Counted from the stretch's first letter, positions 48,094 through 60,347 are shown. The stretch is DNA of 64,000 nucleotides from Morchella semilibera (GCA_009192285.1 WBVU01000004.1:2130001-2194000), one strand, 5' to 3'. Numbers and translations: made by a program. Notes: generated from the sequence alone by a model not told the origin.

Positions 48094-49531
48094 AGTGACT
48101 GACTTTGGAAGGGTAAGAGGTGGGGCAGAAGAGGTGTTTGCCTATCTAGCTATTGTCAGTTGATAAGCAAATACCCGGCACGAGGCAATATACCTAAACA
48201 TACCTAGTTGTGTAGCAGATGTAATCGTGGAAGGCTGCTATCAGCCTCGGGCGATGGACGAGGTTACAGAGCTCTTATTTACTTCCAGGATAGGTGTAGC
48301 CGCGGTGCGTCATATGCTGTACAGCCTTGGCGGCAGTGGGCTAGGGTTTGGGGAGGATCACAGCGGTGGGAAATTTTTACAAGCAGGTTCTGGAAGGTTG
48401 AAGTGTTTTTTTTTTAGCTGAGAGCCTCGAGTGGTTGTACAGTACTGGTTTTTGTCAATGTACCACGAGCTTGTTGGCCAGCTTGTTCCAGTCCACCTAT
48501 GAGCTTTACCCATCCATTGGATACTTTGATAGTGGGTCGGGGCCCAGAGGTCTGGAGTGAAGTTGCTCAAGTTCATAGCTCTCGGAGATTAGGGAGCCTA
48601 GAATTTGACTAGACATACATACTTATTCACCCTATAGTTAACCCACAATTGCGGGGCTAAATAAGGCGTCTACCCCAATATATACTTGTTAATGGCTCAA
48701 TGAGGAGACACTCGGATTCATAGTCTTATACAGTGTACGTTCATGTAAATACGGACTGTAGTGATCCCGGGGTCTCTTTTATTTCTATAGAACCTAAGAA
48801 TGCAACTAATTGGTGAGTGATTCTTCATGATTCGACGCTACGTGATCTTCGTGGTGCTTTAGTCAATCACTCAATTAATAGATTGTGAAGTACTGTGACC
48901 TTCATTATTTAAATGTCTGAGTGACCCTTTACGGCCTCGTTACTTTTAAAACCTGGTCCTGTCCGCTTCAGTACTAGTGTATTATTAGACTCTAGTGGCA
49001 TGGTGGTATTTATTCACTCTCTAATCATCGAAAGTCTCGCGAGTACATCCCTTCCGCCTCATATTTATGCCGCCTAGTGAATAGATCAAGAAGTTGACAA
49101 ATAAATGTATCCATCGAATCATTAGCGTCCATGAATGTTCTAATCATGAACAATCACTCATCCCGATGCTAGTCGTTAGCGTTCTATCGCCATAGGGATA
49201 GGAAATTTCATTATAAAGCACCCCTCCATTTCTTTTGGGAGAGGCGTTCAAAACCCCTGAACAAGTTGATGTAACCGCCGAGAAAAAACTAAAGCCGATA
49301 TATGGTGATATTTGTGCTTAGGGTACACCTAGACGTTACCCCTTCCTTGTTTGGTATTTGTACAGTACTGTATCTATTCCTAGCTCTAATGGTCCAAGGT
49401 TCCACCCACTTCTGCTTCCTAGGATATATAACGCTCTAGAATAAAAGGGATATATACAGATAAACATTAATCAACGCCTTTTAGTTTCCCGGTCCATGAA
49501 CAAAAACAAACTTTTGATTTATTCTCGCCAA
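48094..49531. other. Intergenic region between ankyrin gene and NAA20
   Basis: About 1.4 kb without a gene. Holds the promoter of the ankyrin gene. The AT content rises after 48600; scattered TGATTCATGA-like imperfect palindromes are present (48820-48880, 49120-49160). Nothing recognised. Confidence 0.6.
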
Positions 49532-50197
49532 CTAATAAACCTCATGAGGTTGCACCTTAAACTCTCTCCCGTTTTCCCGCACACTCTGTCGTTTTTTGTC
49601 ACGCTTCATTGGTTTCCGCATGTCTATTACTCACGTTAGCACCGCCAGCAACCAAGAGAAAATAACCTCTTACCATAGGCATCCTCTTCTATCTCTCCGG
49701 GACCGGCTGAATAGTACTCCTGGACGCATCGATACACACTATATCCCAAGCCCTCGTACATGTCTATCGCCAGTTTATTTGAAACACGAACGTACAGGTC
49801 GACAAAAAAGCCATTGTAAACGTCTGTGGTGACACGTTCAAGCTCATCCATCATGGTTTTGCAAGGCCGAGGCGGCGAAAGTCGGGTGCGACGGTAACAG
49901 CAGTTACATGGCCATGCCATTCTGTATATTCACCTTCGGCTTTCCCAAGAACTATTTAACAGAGAGCCTGGTCAGTTGAGCACTACAACCCCCAAGGCAT
50001 GACACGAGCGGTAAAGCAGGAGACATACTGTACCCCATAATCTTGCCACCAGCGCTCTCCATCACCGAACACAGTGTTGGCCATTTTGCAAGATATTGGA
50101 GATAGAAGCTTGTGACATAGTTCTCAGTTAATACGTCGAGATTTGTCAAGTTGAAACGAAACAGGTCCAACGCATGAAAAGGTCGTAGCGAGCTCAT
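49532..50197 (-). CDS. NAA20: NatB catalytic subunit Naa20/Nat3, with a one-base frameshift
   Basis: Three exons: 50029-50197, 49674-49951 and 49532-49623. They rebuild the known NatB N-terminal acetyltransferase: LRPFHALDLFRFN, LAKWPTLC, ILGKAEGEYTEWHGHVTAVT, VAPDFRRLGLAK, FFVDLYVRVSN, MYEGLGYSVYR, EYYSAGPGEIEEDAYD, MRKPMKRDKKRQ. NatB acetylates proteins starting Met-Asp/Glu/Asn/Gln at the ribosome, together with Naa25. The acetyl-CoA motif RRLGLA is intact. However, between GLAK and TMMDELE the frame changes: at the run TTTT (49857-49860 plus strand, AAAA in coding sense) one base is missing. Exon 2 is 278 bases where 279 are expected. Everything before and after is conserved, so this is either a sequencing/assembly indel or a very recent mutation. 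With the base restored the product would be 179 residues, about the family length. Confidence 0.9.
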
Positions 50198-51097
50198 TTT
50201 TTTTACTTCTTTGCTTCCTTAGTTTCTGCTTCCCTAATCTCGATTTTCCCGGCTTAATTCGTATCTTGTTTTTTGCGCAGGTTGAAGTATGTAGTCGATT
50301 TTAGAAAGCTTATGTACAAATGGGAGTTGGGGGCCGGGTGCGGGGTCCCGTGTGTCGTATGTTCTCTGTTATCGATAAAAAAAAAAGTTCATTGAGCAGT
50401 TTGGTGGGGCGGCTCATTTAGCTGCAAAATGCTGCTAACGAAAAAACGTGACCTGACGTGACGTCGTGACGTGTGGGGGGTGGTGGTGGTGTAACACCAG
50501 CCGCAGAGATGGGGGGGGCGAGTGAGGGCAGGAAGGGGCCATGTCCCTGAGTGACGTTTCTGCCTTGGTACCTGACCTTAATTATGTTGGTATGTTGTGT
50601 TAGGTATTTGCACAGATCCTAATATTAAGGATACTTAGGCAGGATATTGCTTTTTTTAATGAAAATTAAACCAAAAAAAGATTGCAACTCAGGTTTCATC
50701 TAATGATCGTCACATCACGGCTTACTAACGTTGGACATCCTCACGTGTAGCTAGACGCAGGGGTAAATCCATTGCATCGCATATCAACGCTACCTTCTAG
50801 GTCTCCTCCCCACCCTCTTATTCGGCCTCCTGTTTCGCGGAAGGCCTGGTACCTGGTTTCTTTCCTTCCGTGCATAGCCCCCTGGCTACTTGTGGAACAA
50901 GCAGGAAGCAGATGAGCACACATTAAGCTCTACTCTACTCTTGTGATCAAGCTCCTTCTCCTTCTCCTCCTATCTCTCTTTTTCCCTTTGCGCGTACCCA
51001 GATATCTATTTATCTAGAAAGTACATTACGGATAACGACAACGAAACAAAACCACAGACTTTCAAGCACTCATATCTACAGCATTTATTGAAGAAAC
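50198..51097. other. Divergent promoter of NAA20 and the gene at 51098
   Basis: About 900 bases between two divergent genes. It includes the TGACGT cluster (50446-50473) and a pyrimidine-rich leader just before 51098. A minus-strand frame at 50741-50923 is not supported. Confidence 0.6.
50446..50473. promoter_or_regulatory. Cluster of TGACGT (bZIP/CRE-type) sites
   Basis: Three TGACGT cores in 20 bases (50454-50459, 50459-50464, 50467-50472), one forming the full CRE half-site pair TGACGTCG. They lie 250-280 bases upstream of NAA20 and about 630 upstream of 51098. Fungal CREB/ATF-type bZIP factors bind such sites. Confidence 0.45.
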
Positions 51098-52229
51098 ATG
51101 GAAGACTCACTCTACGAAGTTACTGGCCTGGACGAGTCCTCCCCCCTTCCAAATTTCACCGACGAAGGTCCGTCCATATCATACGAAGATGACAGTATGC
51201 TCATGCCCTCTACTCCAGTCCCTCTAGGCCACAAGGACGACAGCGGCGGTCTAGGTGGCCTTGGGTCACTTGCGGATGAGTTGGCGGGTGCCATGTACGA
51301 TTCTGACGAGGAGTATGACGAAGAAGGGGGTGAGGTTGAGATGATGCTTGGAGAGGCTCAGGTCAATGGGGCGCATCACCATCATATCGTGAGCGGGTAC
51401 GCGACAAAGGATGATTCGATAAAGAAGGCCCCGGTGAGGCCATTATCTGCAAGTGACTATGACGGTAGTGAGTACGGCGACCCTGAAGATCTTGGAAATG
51501 GCATTAGTGTGGGGTTGGAGGACAAAATCAACCAAATCGAGAACCTAGCTTTGAGGAATCGACACATGCTCAAGGAGGAAGAGTCTGGAGTTGGGGAGCT
51601 GGCGGGGGTTATGCCAAGGCTTATGGAGGGGCTACAGAATCTGGCGCCACAGAGTAGCCTGGAGACAGGAAGTATGAGGTTTGTTTTTCCCCCTATTACC
51701 GATATGATTTCTATTGTTAACGCACGGGCCCCACTGTAGATTGATAACAGCCCATGCTGCGTTAACGTCCAATATGACCCATCAAGCAAGAACCATCCGC
51801 GATCTCTCCTTATCAATAAACTCGGCCTATCCCCCAGCGGAAGATACCTCAGACCTTCTTCTATCTCTCCTTGACCTCATCCCTCGACCTTCTCCGCAAC
51901 CTCTTGCCGAGCTCTCAAATCTCCACTCCCTCACACTCTCTCTTGTCTCGCAGCTCTCATTTCTCTCAGACTCCTTACACATGGCCCGGCAATCCTCCAT
52001 TGCCGCTACCCGTAAGTTGCGTGTTGCTCGTGAAGCCTGCGCTGATTGGAAACACGAGCTCGAAGCGGTCGAGAAGGCAAAACGGTGGATCGAGGATGGG
52101 GACTGGGAGGCGAGATGTAAGAGAAGGGAGGCAGCTGGCGTCTGTGCAGAAGTAACCAGCGGATTCGAGGATGTCTGTAAAGGTTTTGAAGAGAGGTTAA
52201 AGGCGCAAGGTGTTAGTGTTTCCGCATAG
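51098..52229 (+). CDS. Conserved-looking helical protein, function unknown
   Basis: Two exons, 51098-51678 and 51740-52229, 356 residues; the intron (61 bases) restores the frame, joining GSMR to LITAHAAL. Residues 1-130 are acidic and disordered (EEYDEEGGEVEMMLGE). From about residue 140 the chain is helical, with DKINQIENLALRNRHMLKEE as a likely coiled coil, LEKL/LLSLLDL stretches and a C-terminal segment MARQSSIAATRKLRVAREAC followed by WKHELEAVEKAKRWIEDGDW and FEDVCKGFEERL. This long coiled-coil-rich C-terminus feels conserved in filamentous fungi, but I cannot name the family. A structural or kinetochore/spindle-type role would fit the shape; it is not shown. Start chosen at the first ATG after a CT-rich leader. 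Confidence 0.7.
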
Positions 52230-53186
52230 TTCCCTTTTTTTTTTTTTATCATGTACTTTACTTTCTCCGCCCTTTATTCTTCTTTTCATCGTAACTAGGG
52301 TTTTAGAGATTGCTACTTTATTTCTTTTCATTGCTCCTTGCCGGAGTAGGATCTCATGGGGTATAAGGCGTGGATAGATATCGTTTTTATTTCTTATAGC
52401 TTCCCCTTTACTTTGCTTTTATGCGCTTCTTGTTGATTTTTATTCAACACTGATAAAGGTTTTGGTAGCTTTTTCTGTTGTATAGTAAATAACACTCAAG
52501 TACATGTAAATAGCAAGTGTGCGCATAAAGCTGGAGTTTATACGTACAGTCTCCAGCATACATGTATTCATCTAGAGAATCTCTAGAAACCCCAATTAAG
52601 ATGAAAGTATAACCATACAGTGTTCTTGTACAGTTGTCCTTTGATAATAACACAACCCGCATCGCAATAGCCCTAGCCAGAAAGCATACACCCTTTGCTT
52701 TCTGACGGTCTACCACAACTCTTTGATAGCCATTTCACATATTACAAGCTACATCAGCTCGGTCTAGACTCTTCCATCCAGTCCTATGTCACTCCTTCGG
52801 AGCCCAACCACTGGCCCGTTCTAGGTTCGCTCGGCGTCTACCTCATCATCAAACCAGGAACCTTCCAGATATCTAAGACGCTTCCCGCCTAAGGCGTATA
52901 TCAGCTAGCATAGTTGAGTGATCCATGGCGTGGTGATGGGAGGAATTGACAAGGAGCATGTGCCCGATTGAGCAGGAAGCTACAAACCTCAAGGCCAAAA
53001 GATTCTCAGGCTTGCGACTTTGATTCTTTGTACACGTTGGAAATATGATTGATACTGATTGATACATAAGGAGTTACTTATAAGTCACTCTCGCCCCATC
53101 GATTAGGGCCACGTTTAGCTATCATTTAATACTAGCTCGCTGGCCCCCCCCCCCTTAGGTTCTCGCGCGCGCCCACTACCCTAAAG
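52230..53186. other. Intergenic region
   Basis: About 960 bases with T-rich 3' UTR sequence at the start and two TACATGTA copies (about 52500, 52557). A C11 run lies at 53145-53156, just before the next gene. Nothing else recognised. Confidence 0.6.
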
Positions 53187-53620
53187 ATGAGTACCGATAC
53201 GGAGGAACGCATGCAGGAGAATGGGTCATGTAGTAAAGAATATGAGTGTGAAGAAGACGAGGATATATACGAAGCTGCGGCACCCGATTTCGAAACGTAC
53301 GTGCGTACATATTTCTGGCAAGATGTAAAGACGATGTATGGACTGTTCTTGCTTTCCCAGCAAGAAGTAGACTACAAATGGCAGGAGCCTCAGGCAGAAA
53401 AGCAAGTACGTTTATATGGCGAACAGGTATACGTGAACTACAAATGCTGCAGAGGTGTGTTAAACCAAATACCGGTACTCACGAAATGGCGAATTACTAA
53501 TATAATATCGATAGCGTAGGCTGCACATGTATGTGTAAGAAGCCAGAAAGCGAACCTGTAAAGGAGGAACCCACAGAATATCATAACCCCCGGACTCAAG
53601 CTCCCGTGGATCAGGGGTAG
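53187..53620 (+). CDS. Small protein with a cysteine-rich tail
   Basis: Two exons, 53187-53454 and 53520-53620, give 122 residues. The intron is supported by a perfect fungal branch site (TACTAAT at about 53494) and the ag acceptor at 53518-53519; splicing adds GCTCMCKKPESEPVKEEPTE before a stop. Residues 1-30 are acidic (CEEDEDIYE), 35-75 form an aromatic, helix-like segment (FETYVRTYFWQDVKTMYGLF), and the tail has CCRGCTCMCKK, with five cysteines in eleven residues. This could bind metal or be lipid-modified. No family is recognised. Without splicing the frame ends at 53519 after 110 residues. Small size and high Cys content are also seen in effector-like proteins, but no signal peptide is present. 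Confidence 0.5.
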
Positions 53621-55145
53621 GAAACCCCCCAAAAGATTCGACTTCTATTTACTAGCTAACCATGATGGCTATGCAGGGATATATACCCTTCTTGTCTAGT
53701 GCTACCTACCGATGGGATGAGTGATGTTGCGAGGGAGAAATATTTGCTCCAGTTGTTCCTGGCTATATGCAGGAACCAATTCCCTTAGAAAGAAAAAAAA
53801 AACTAAGAGAAAAAACCTCACCATTGGGTTAGGTGCTTATTGCAATATAGATCAGATCCACTATTTCACTGCACTTTGGTTGCGGGTCAGAATATGTTCT
53901 TCATTATGCTGATTACTTCACAACCCTCCAACTACTTAGTATGTAAATATAAGTAAATACCATGCATCCGTCTCTCAAGCAAGCAGCCTCGGTCTATACC
54001 GCATGGTACAGCTTAAACAAAGCCACTTCACTCACCCATACAAGCTCCCAACGGCCCCATACCCGCACCCTCCCCAGGGCACTAAAGAAGACAGGGTATT
54101 ATGGGGAACATGTGACGTTACTCCTTATGGTGCTGTAGCCGGAGTGGTTTATTGAGATGGCGGCGGAAGGCAGAAGGCTTTTAGATATTTCCATAGCCGG
54201 TAGACTACATGCAATCAATGAACCAACCCCCTACATCTCGGGGGTCGCCAACAGCACCGAGTGATACCCCATGAACCACGTCTCCACCAACACCCAAACC
54301 CACGAAGCAAAGGCATATAATATCCATATCCCAAACCAGACCAGTACAGGAGCACCCTAACCCCCACCACCCCACCTCCCCTAACCCACCACTCCCGCTC
54401 CCCCGCCCGCCCGCCCCGCCCCGCCCCGCCCCGCCCCTGACAAATCCTCGCCAGTCCAGGCCCCAGACCCCCTCCCTACACGACAAGGACAAGGGCCGGG
54501 TCACCCCAGCCACAGATCCCGCAGCTGCCAAATCCCGCAGTCCTCATTGGTTTACGCGGGACAGGCAGGCAGGGCCCGGAATTTTTTTTTTTTTTTGCGG
54601 TTGTCGTCAGGCCACGGTGGGTGGGTGAGTGAGTGATGTGCTGTGAGGGCTTGTCTCCCGAGATATACCCGAATTGGAGTGCGTACAGCGTAAAGTAGGT
54701 ACATACATCGCCTTGCATTTGAACAGCTGATGTCAGCGGTGGTATGTGTTTTTTTTTTCTTTCGGAGAGGTTCGGAAGGTTTTTTTTTTTTTTCTTAGTC
54801 AGAGAGAGGTTTGGCTGGAATGCCTTTGTTGGGATTGAGCATAATTGCCTCTGCATGATTTGGTGGTGAATTCTACGAAACGGTTACAGCAGTGAGGTAT
54901 ATATCACATTTTATAAGTATAATTCAATCAATCACCACGCACACATAATGTCAAAAAATTCGAGAAAACATTGCATCCGGGGGAGCTACTCCCCGTGCTG
55001 CAGTGACTTCTATTATCCCACTAGATGCTCCTCCTACACAAAAATTCTTCCCAGCTACTAACAATGACATGATATCTCCGGCTATTAAACGACAGCGGGC
55101 TTTCCCCCTCCCCATGCAATGAAAGCATGTACCAAAAGAGACGCC
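53621..55145. other. Intergenic region with a GC-box repeat
   Basis: About 1.5 kb without a supported gene. Around 54403-54437 there is a (CCCGC/CCCCG)n run of about 35 bases, and T-runs at 54583-54597 and 54779-54794. The last 200 bases form the 3' flank of the ALAS gene. Confidence 0.6.
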
Positions 55146-57148
55146 TTAGGCCTCAATACCAATCGACCTTCCCATCTCCTTCTCCAAAATAGCGTCCATG
55201 ACCGGGCCGGCTACCCTGCCGGTCTTCATACTAATCGCCTTCTCAACAAACCCCTTGCCCTGGAAGCCAAGCTGCTCGTCGGTCCAGATATTTTCGACCT
55301 TGATGTTGTCGACACCGACGCCACAGAGGCCGCCCTCTGCGCGCCAATCGGAGGTGCGCTTGATGCCGAGGTCTTTCCAAACAGTTTCGAGGGCTTCAAC
55401 AAGGTGGGTACGGTACTTCTCTGTGTGGCCGGGGGTGGGGGTAATGCGGAGACGCTCCTGACCTACAGGGACGGTAGGGTAGTTGATCGCCTGGACGTAG
55501 ATACCGTGGTCTTCGAGAAGGCTATCGGAAGCCTGCCTAGCAAGCTCGGCGCTTCCAACAAGAATGGGAACAATGTGAGACGGATTAGGAATGACTGGAA
55601 TGTCGCGTTCATGTAGAGACTCCTTTACCGCGCGGGTGTGCAGTTGCTGGAGTCGGCGGTCGCCATGGTAGTGCATTTGATAGTCAATCGCTGCATCTGC
55701 ACCCGCCATTGTAGCTGGGGGTAATGAGGTGGTGAATATGAACCCGGGCGCAAGGGAACGGATCATATCGACGAATAATGAACTTCCAGCAATGTAACCT
55801 CCAACACATCCATATGCCTTTCCAAGTGTACCAGTGATGATATCAATCCGGTCCATAACTGTTCCCTCTGGCCTGCCAGCAGCATGCGCTTCAAAATCAA
55901 GATGCTCCGCAACACCAGCTCCGTGTGGTCCGTACATACCAACGGCATGTACCTCATCCAAAAAGGTGATTGCGCCATACTTCTCGGCAAGATCGCAGAT
56001 CTCCTTGATGGGACCCACAGAACCACACATGCTATATACTGACTCGAACGCAATAATCTTGGGGTAATTTGCAGGAATTGATTGGAGTTTTTCCTCAAGA
56101 TCCTTGAGGTCGTTGTGTTTGAAGACAAGCTTCTTTGCCCCAGAGTGGCGGATACCCTGGATCATTGAGGCATGGTTAAGGGAGTCGGATAGGATCACGC
56201 AGTTGGGGAGTTTTGAGCCCATAGTTGCCAAGGTCGCATCATTGGCCACGTAGCATGATGAAAAAACAAGTGCAGCCGGTTTGGCATGAAGTTTTGCAAT
56301 AGTACGCTCAAGCGCAATTGCGTGCTTGTTGTGTCCGGAGATGTTTCTAGTACCTCCTGCACCGGCACCATATGTGTCCAGTGTCTCATGCATAGCCTTC
56401 AAAACATTGGGATTACGACCCATACCGAGGTAGTCGTTGCTGCACCATGCAGTGACAAGCTTGTCGGGGGTGTCCAGATGAGCCTGTGGGAAGTCCTTGG
56501 CAAGACGGTTGATATTGTTGAAGTAACGGTAAGACTTGTCATTGAGCTTCTTCTGGATCTCGTTGTTGTAGAAACCTTCGTAATCAAAGGCGGTCCCGGT
56601 AGTAGTCGCCGGGTTCATCTTCACCGGAGCGACGTTAACGGGGCGGGTAGGGCGTGCGCGGGGAGCGGCGGCCATGCTTTCGGCGATCTGTGCGGCCTTG
56701 AGCGCTGCAGCGCCGTGAGGGCAGATCCCTATTGTAAAATTAGCACTCTTTTTGACCCAATTCCAACCAATGTGCAATTGAGGGTGGAAGTACCCTTGGA
56801 GGTGTCAAGAACGCCTGCCTGGAGGTGCAGGGTCTCAATGCTCGCAGCCTCGGCATCCTTCCTCTCGGTAGCCTGGAACCCAGCGGGCTTGCTCGGAACA
56901 ACGTATCCCCTCTTCTGTCCAACAATTCCAGCGCGGACCCCAAAGCTAGAGAATGCTGAGTTACGGACACTCTGAACTGCAAGCGCCTTAGACATGACCG
57001 GGCAGCGGCGGGCAACGACCTGGAGGTTGCTCATGGTCCCGCCACCAACACTTGGGGAGACACCGGTGGAGAGGGCGCGGAGAGTGGATGGAGAAGTTTT
57101 CTTGAGGAACGGGCAAAGACGACGAGATTGACTTAGAAGCGGCTTCAT
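55146..57148 (-). CDS. HEM1: 5-aminolevulinate synthase, mitochondrial
   Basis: Two exons, 56794-57148 and 55146-56728 (645 residues, intron 65 bases). The enzyme condenses glycine with succinyl-CoA to 5-aminolevulinate, the first step of haem synthesis, with PLP. Features: N-terminal mitochondrial targeting sequence with three Cys-Pro haem-regulatory motifs ([24 protein letters not shown]); core [80 protein letters not shown] and the PLP lysine in TGTLGKAYG (about K422). Haem-regulatory motifs let excess haem block import in other organisms. The ATG at 57148 was chosen because earlier in-frame codons lack an ATG with good context. The gene looks intact and matches ascomycete ALAS length. Confidence 0.96.
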
Positions 57149-60100
57149 TTTGGATGGTTTCAATGAAATTTGGGGGGAGGGTTCGAGGGTATTTCGCAAT
57201 ATTTAAACTGGTGCGGGATAGTGTTCGTTGATATGTGGCGTTTTAACTAAGGAATAGTAAGGGGGAAAAAAAAACGAAACTAGTGGATAGAGATGTTGTT
57301 TAATTCAGTTCTAGATTATTTGATCAAGTCCAGAAAGCTAAACAAGAAATGCGGATGAAGAGACGACGGGAGGAAGAGGAAGATGGGGTGGGAGGGGGGA
57401 GAAAGGACGTATAAAAGGAATTTCGTTGACGTTCGGGGAAGCCAGGTGTTTGAAGAAGGATGGATGATGGATCTTGGACCGAGAGGGAGGGGGGGGGAGG
57501 GAGACATTCCTTCCCTCCTCCAACGACGGGGTCTGGGCATTTTAGACCACAAGTTACATATCCACAATCCAATTACAACACAGGGAATACCAAGTACAAC
57601 ATGTATCAGTAAAAATTTATTCATTAGAAGCATCTATTTGTCTGTCCTGGGCTTAATATGTATGTATGTGGTCATGCATGACCTACATTATACATATGCT
57701 CAAGAGTAACGTAATGTAGGTACTCTCTACGGCCAGTACCAGGTAGTAGAGTACATACTCTAGAGCTCCCCCTACCCGCCTCTACTACTACCGCAGTTTA
57801 ATTATAATAACGATCCATTAAAAAAGAAAACCAATAGACACCAACCAGAGGAGAGGACACATTGACAATCACTTTATTTATGTAAACTCCGAGTATCTAT
57901 CTTGGGTATGTAGCTGTTGTGCTGAGTAAAGAAAGACATCCAACAAAGTGAAGGAGGAAAAACCACTCGACGTCCATCTGAAAAGCGCTTCCGAGTGGGC
58001 TTCCGTACATATGCTTCATGCTTCCCCCTGAACGGGATAAGCGCGTGTTAGGGGGAAAAAGGAAATTCATCAAACCACCACTCAGCAATTGTTTACCTCT
58101 CTTCCTATTGGCCAGCGCGGCAACTTACCCACCCCCCATCCCAGATCTAAGATCCCCCCCCCCCCCCCACCGCCGAAGAAAAAAAAGAAAAAAAAGAAAA
58201 AAAAACCCACTCACTCTGGGTCGGGAAGGATGAAGAACCAGAAAGAAAATTTAAAAATACCCGCATCCAGAAGGACCCCTACTTCCTTTTACTTGCTACC
58301 ACCACCACCGCCGCCCGCTGCATCCCTTTTAGCTCACGCACATCACGATTCGAATCTCGTTTCCTCGGCTCCCGGGTAGAGAGAAAGTACCTCCTCCTAC
58401 AAGCTACATTATGTTAAATGCTGTTTGTGCCTGGTTATATGGGATTGATCTCTACTATCTTCCTCTTCTTCCTAGGTCTCTGGATAGATAAAAAGAGTTG
58501 CTTGCTTCTGATGGTGATCATTAACATTAATTGACAGTTATGGCCCTCTGATCCTCAATTGCATTCTTCTGACGTCTTTCTTGTGACAACTCTTTCCTAA
58601 GGTTTCTTCTCTTCCCGCCGCCGTCTCCCAAGGACTCTTCAAAGAGTTAGTTTTCAAAACACTTACATCACACTCACACACTCACTCTCTATTGAAAAAC
58701 TTACTCTACGTACCCCTCCCCTTCCAGGTTACCACCCACCCCTGTTCCTTTCATAAACTCTCATCAATCGTACCATAACTTAGACGGCTCTCTCGTTCCA
58801 TACAAATTCCCATGTTACCTTTTGTACCTACCCCCACAAAATGTTGCCTCTAGGTCAGGCCGGGTTGAAATCCCATGCAACTTTGTTGTTGGGGTTTTAG
58901 AATTTCCAGCCTCGGCCTCCCGTCCCGATTAATATTCGTCTCTTTCCCCTACACACTCTAGATTCCTACAGCTCTACTTTACACTTCTCTCCTGCGGATG
59001 TCACACATCACGGGAATTGCGGACCTGAAAATCGAATTCTGTTTGGTGGCCCCCAATTCCCTCTAGAGTGCCTACTCTCGAATGTAGGAATCTACCTCCG
59101 CGGGGATTGATTGATTTTGCTTTTTGCAACGCATCTTCAGCTGTAAGCCTGTATGTAGAGCAGCGAGAACACACACCTCCGTAGAAAGAAAAAAAATAAT
59201 GATCAACGCTTTTCCCTGCATCATCATCATCATCTGTGTTTCTCTCGCTTGCTCCCTTCACCCCCATCGGCCCATTGCAGCGAAGATCGCTTCGGGTGCC
59301 CTTTAAAAAAAGAAAAATCGCTACGCTCGGCGGCCGGGACCTCGGCTTCCGGGGGTTTCCCCGACCGGCGGGTGGACTCCGGCTAGCTTGGCTGCGGGCG
59401 GATGCTACGGCATGTGAATGTGAATGCCACCCACTGCTGATATTCCAAGGGAGAGGAGTTTCTTTCTAACCTTTGTATAATCGAATCTACTCTGCTCTGC
59501 TCTGCTCTGGAACCTACATATCACTGTTCCACAACCACCGCTGTGCGGCACTGTCTGGCCTGTCCGTCCAATCGTATCGCCGGCATTATGCCCCGAAAAA
59601 AAACTGCTCTTTGCTAGAGTACATGTAGGTACTTTAAAAAGCTACTTATATTTAAATTGCGTCAATTTGGGGGAGGGCTGCAGCCTGTAACACACACCCC
59701 CCCCCACCTTCTTCCTACCTTTCCCCTCAATTTAAATTTGCGGAGAGAGAGTGGGATCGGAGAGCGCAAGAGAGAGAGGAATCAAACGTCTTTTTACCCC
59801 ACACCGTTTCTGGTTCTTCCCCGGAATCCAACGCCCACCCTTCCTTCCTCCTTCCGCCTAATTGTAAATCCTGGATCTATCCGGCCGACGTGGGGAAATC
59901 GGCGGACGGGGGCGTTAGTTAGTATCGTAGCACAGTTGTATATATATGGACATAGTACCTACATGTACGCAGATAGAGAGTAGGAAGTTGTGGGAATCCA
60001 TCCGGAACTGGAGGCCCCCCGGGAAAGCTTATTCTGAGCCGGTTTCGCCTGGTGTGGGACACCACTGGCAGCTGCTTCAAGCGGGTAGCCGTCCGATGCG

Positions 60101-60221
60101 GCAACATCCATCCATTCGTTGATCCAAATGGGGTGAAACGTTGGCGTGTGTGTGTTTTGCGTACGAGTGATGGATTGTGATGCATATCATACGTTGGAGT
60201 CGTTGCCTCTAGGTGAAACTA
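57149..60221. other. Intergenic region upstream of the ALAS gene
   Basis: About 3.1 kb. The first 200 bases are the ALAS promoter. C/G runs at 57490 and 58156-58168, a TCTGC microsatellite near 59493-59508, and TACATGTA at about 59622 and 59961. The pyrimidine-rich stretch near 58600-58850 could be a leader, but no supported reading frame follows it. Nothing else recognised. Confidence 0.55.
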
Positions 60222-60345
60222 CACTACCAAAAAAGCCACATTACCTGCCAGAATACCATGACACTGTGGTATTGCTACAGCATTGCTATGGTATAATGGT
60301 TACCGTATTGCTATGGTATCTATTACATCCCCATTTTTGGTACTG
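60222..60345 (-). mobile_element. MITE-like element, copy B (inverted relative to copy A)
   Basis: About 124 bases flanked by TA (60220-60221 and 60346-60347). Read on the minus strand the element starts CAGTACCAAAAATGGGG, and the opposite end reads CACTACCAAAAAAGCCA, so it has imperfect inverted ends. The interior shares long blocks with 24574-24745 (TAATAGATACCATAGCAATA, then CATAGCAATGCTGTAGCAAT, then CAGTGTCATGGTATTC). No coding sequence. Confidence 0.75.
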
Positions 60346-60347
60346 TA

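Noticed and set aside
49840-49870. Programmed ribosomal frameshift in NAA20
   Set aside because: No slippery heptamer or downstream structure stands out, and the family is not known to use frameshifting; an indel is simpler.
54403-54437. GC-rich (CCCGC)n run as a CpG-island-type promoter
   Set aside because: No gene start lies close by, and it is simple sequence.
58318-58372. T-arm-like sequence (GATTCGAATCTCG) as a tRNA
   Set aside because: The stem pairing is out of register and no D-arm or acceptor stem was found upstream.
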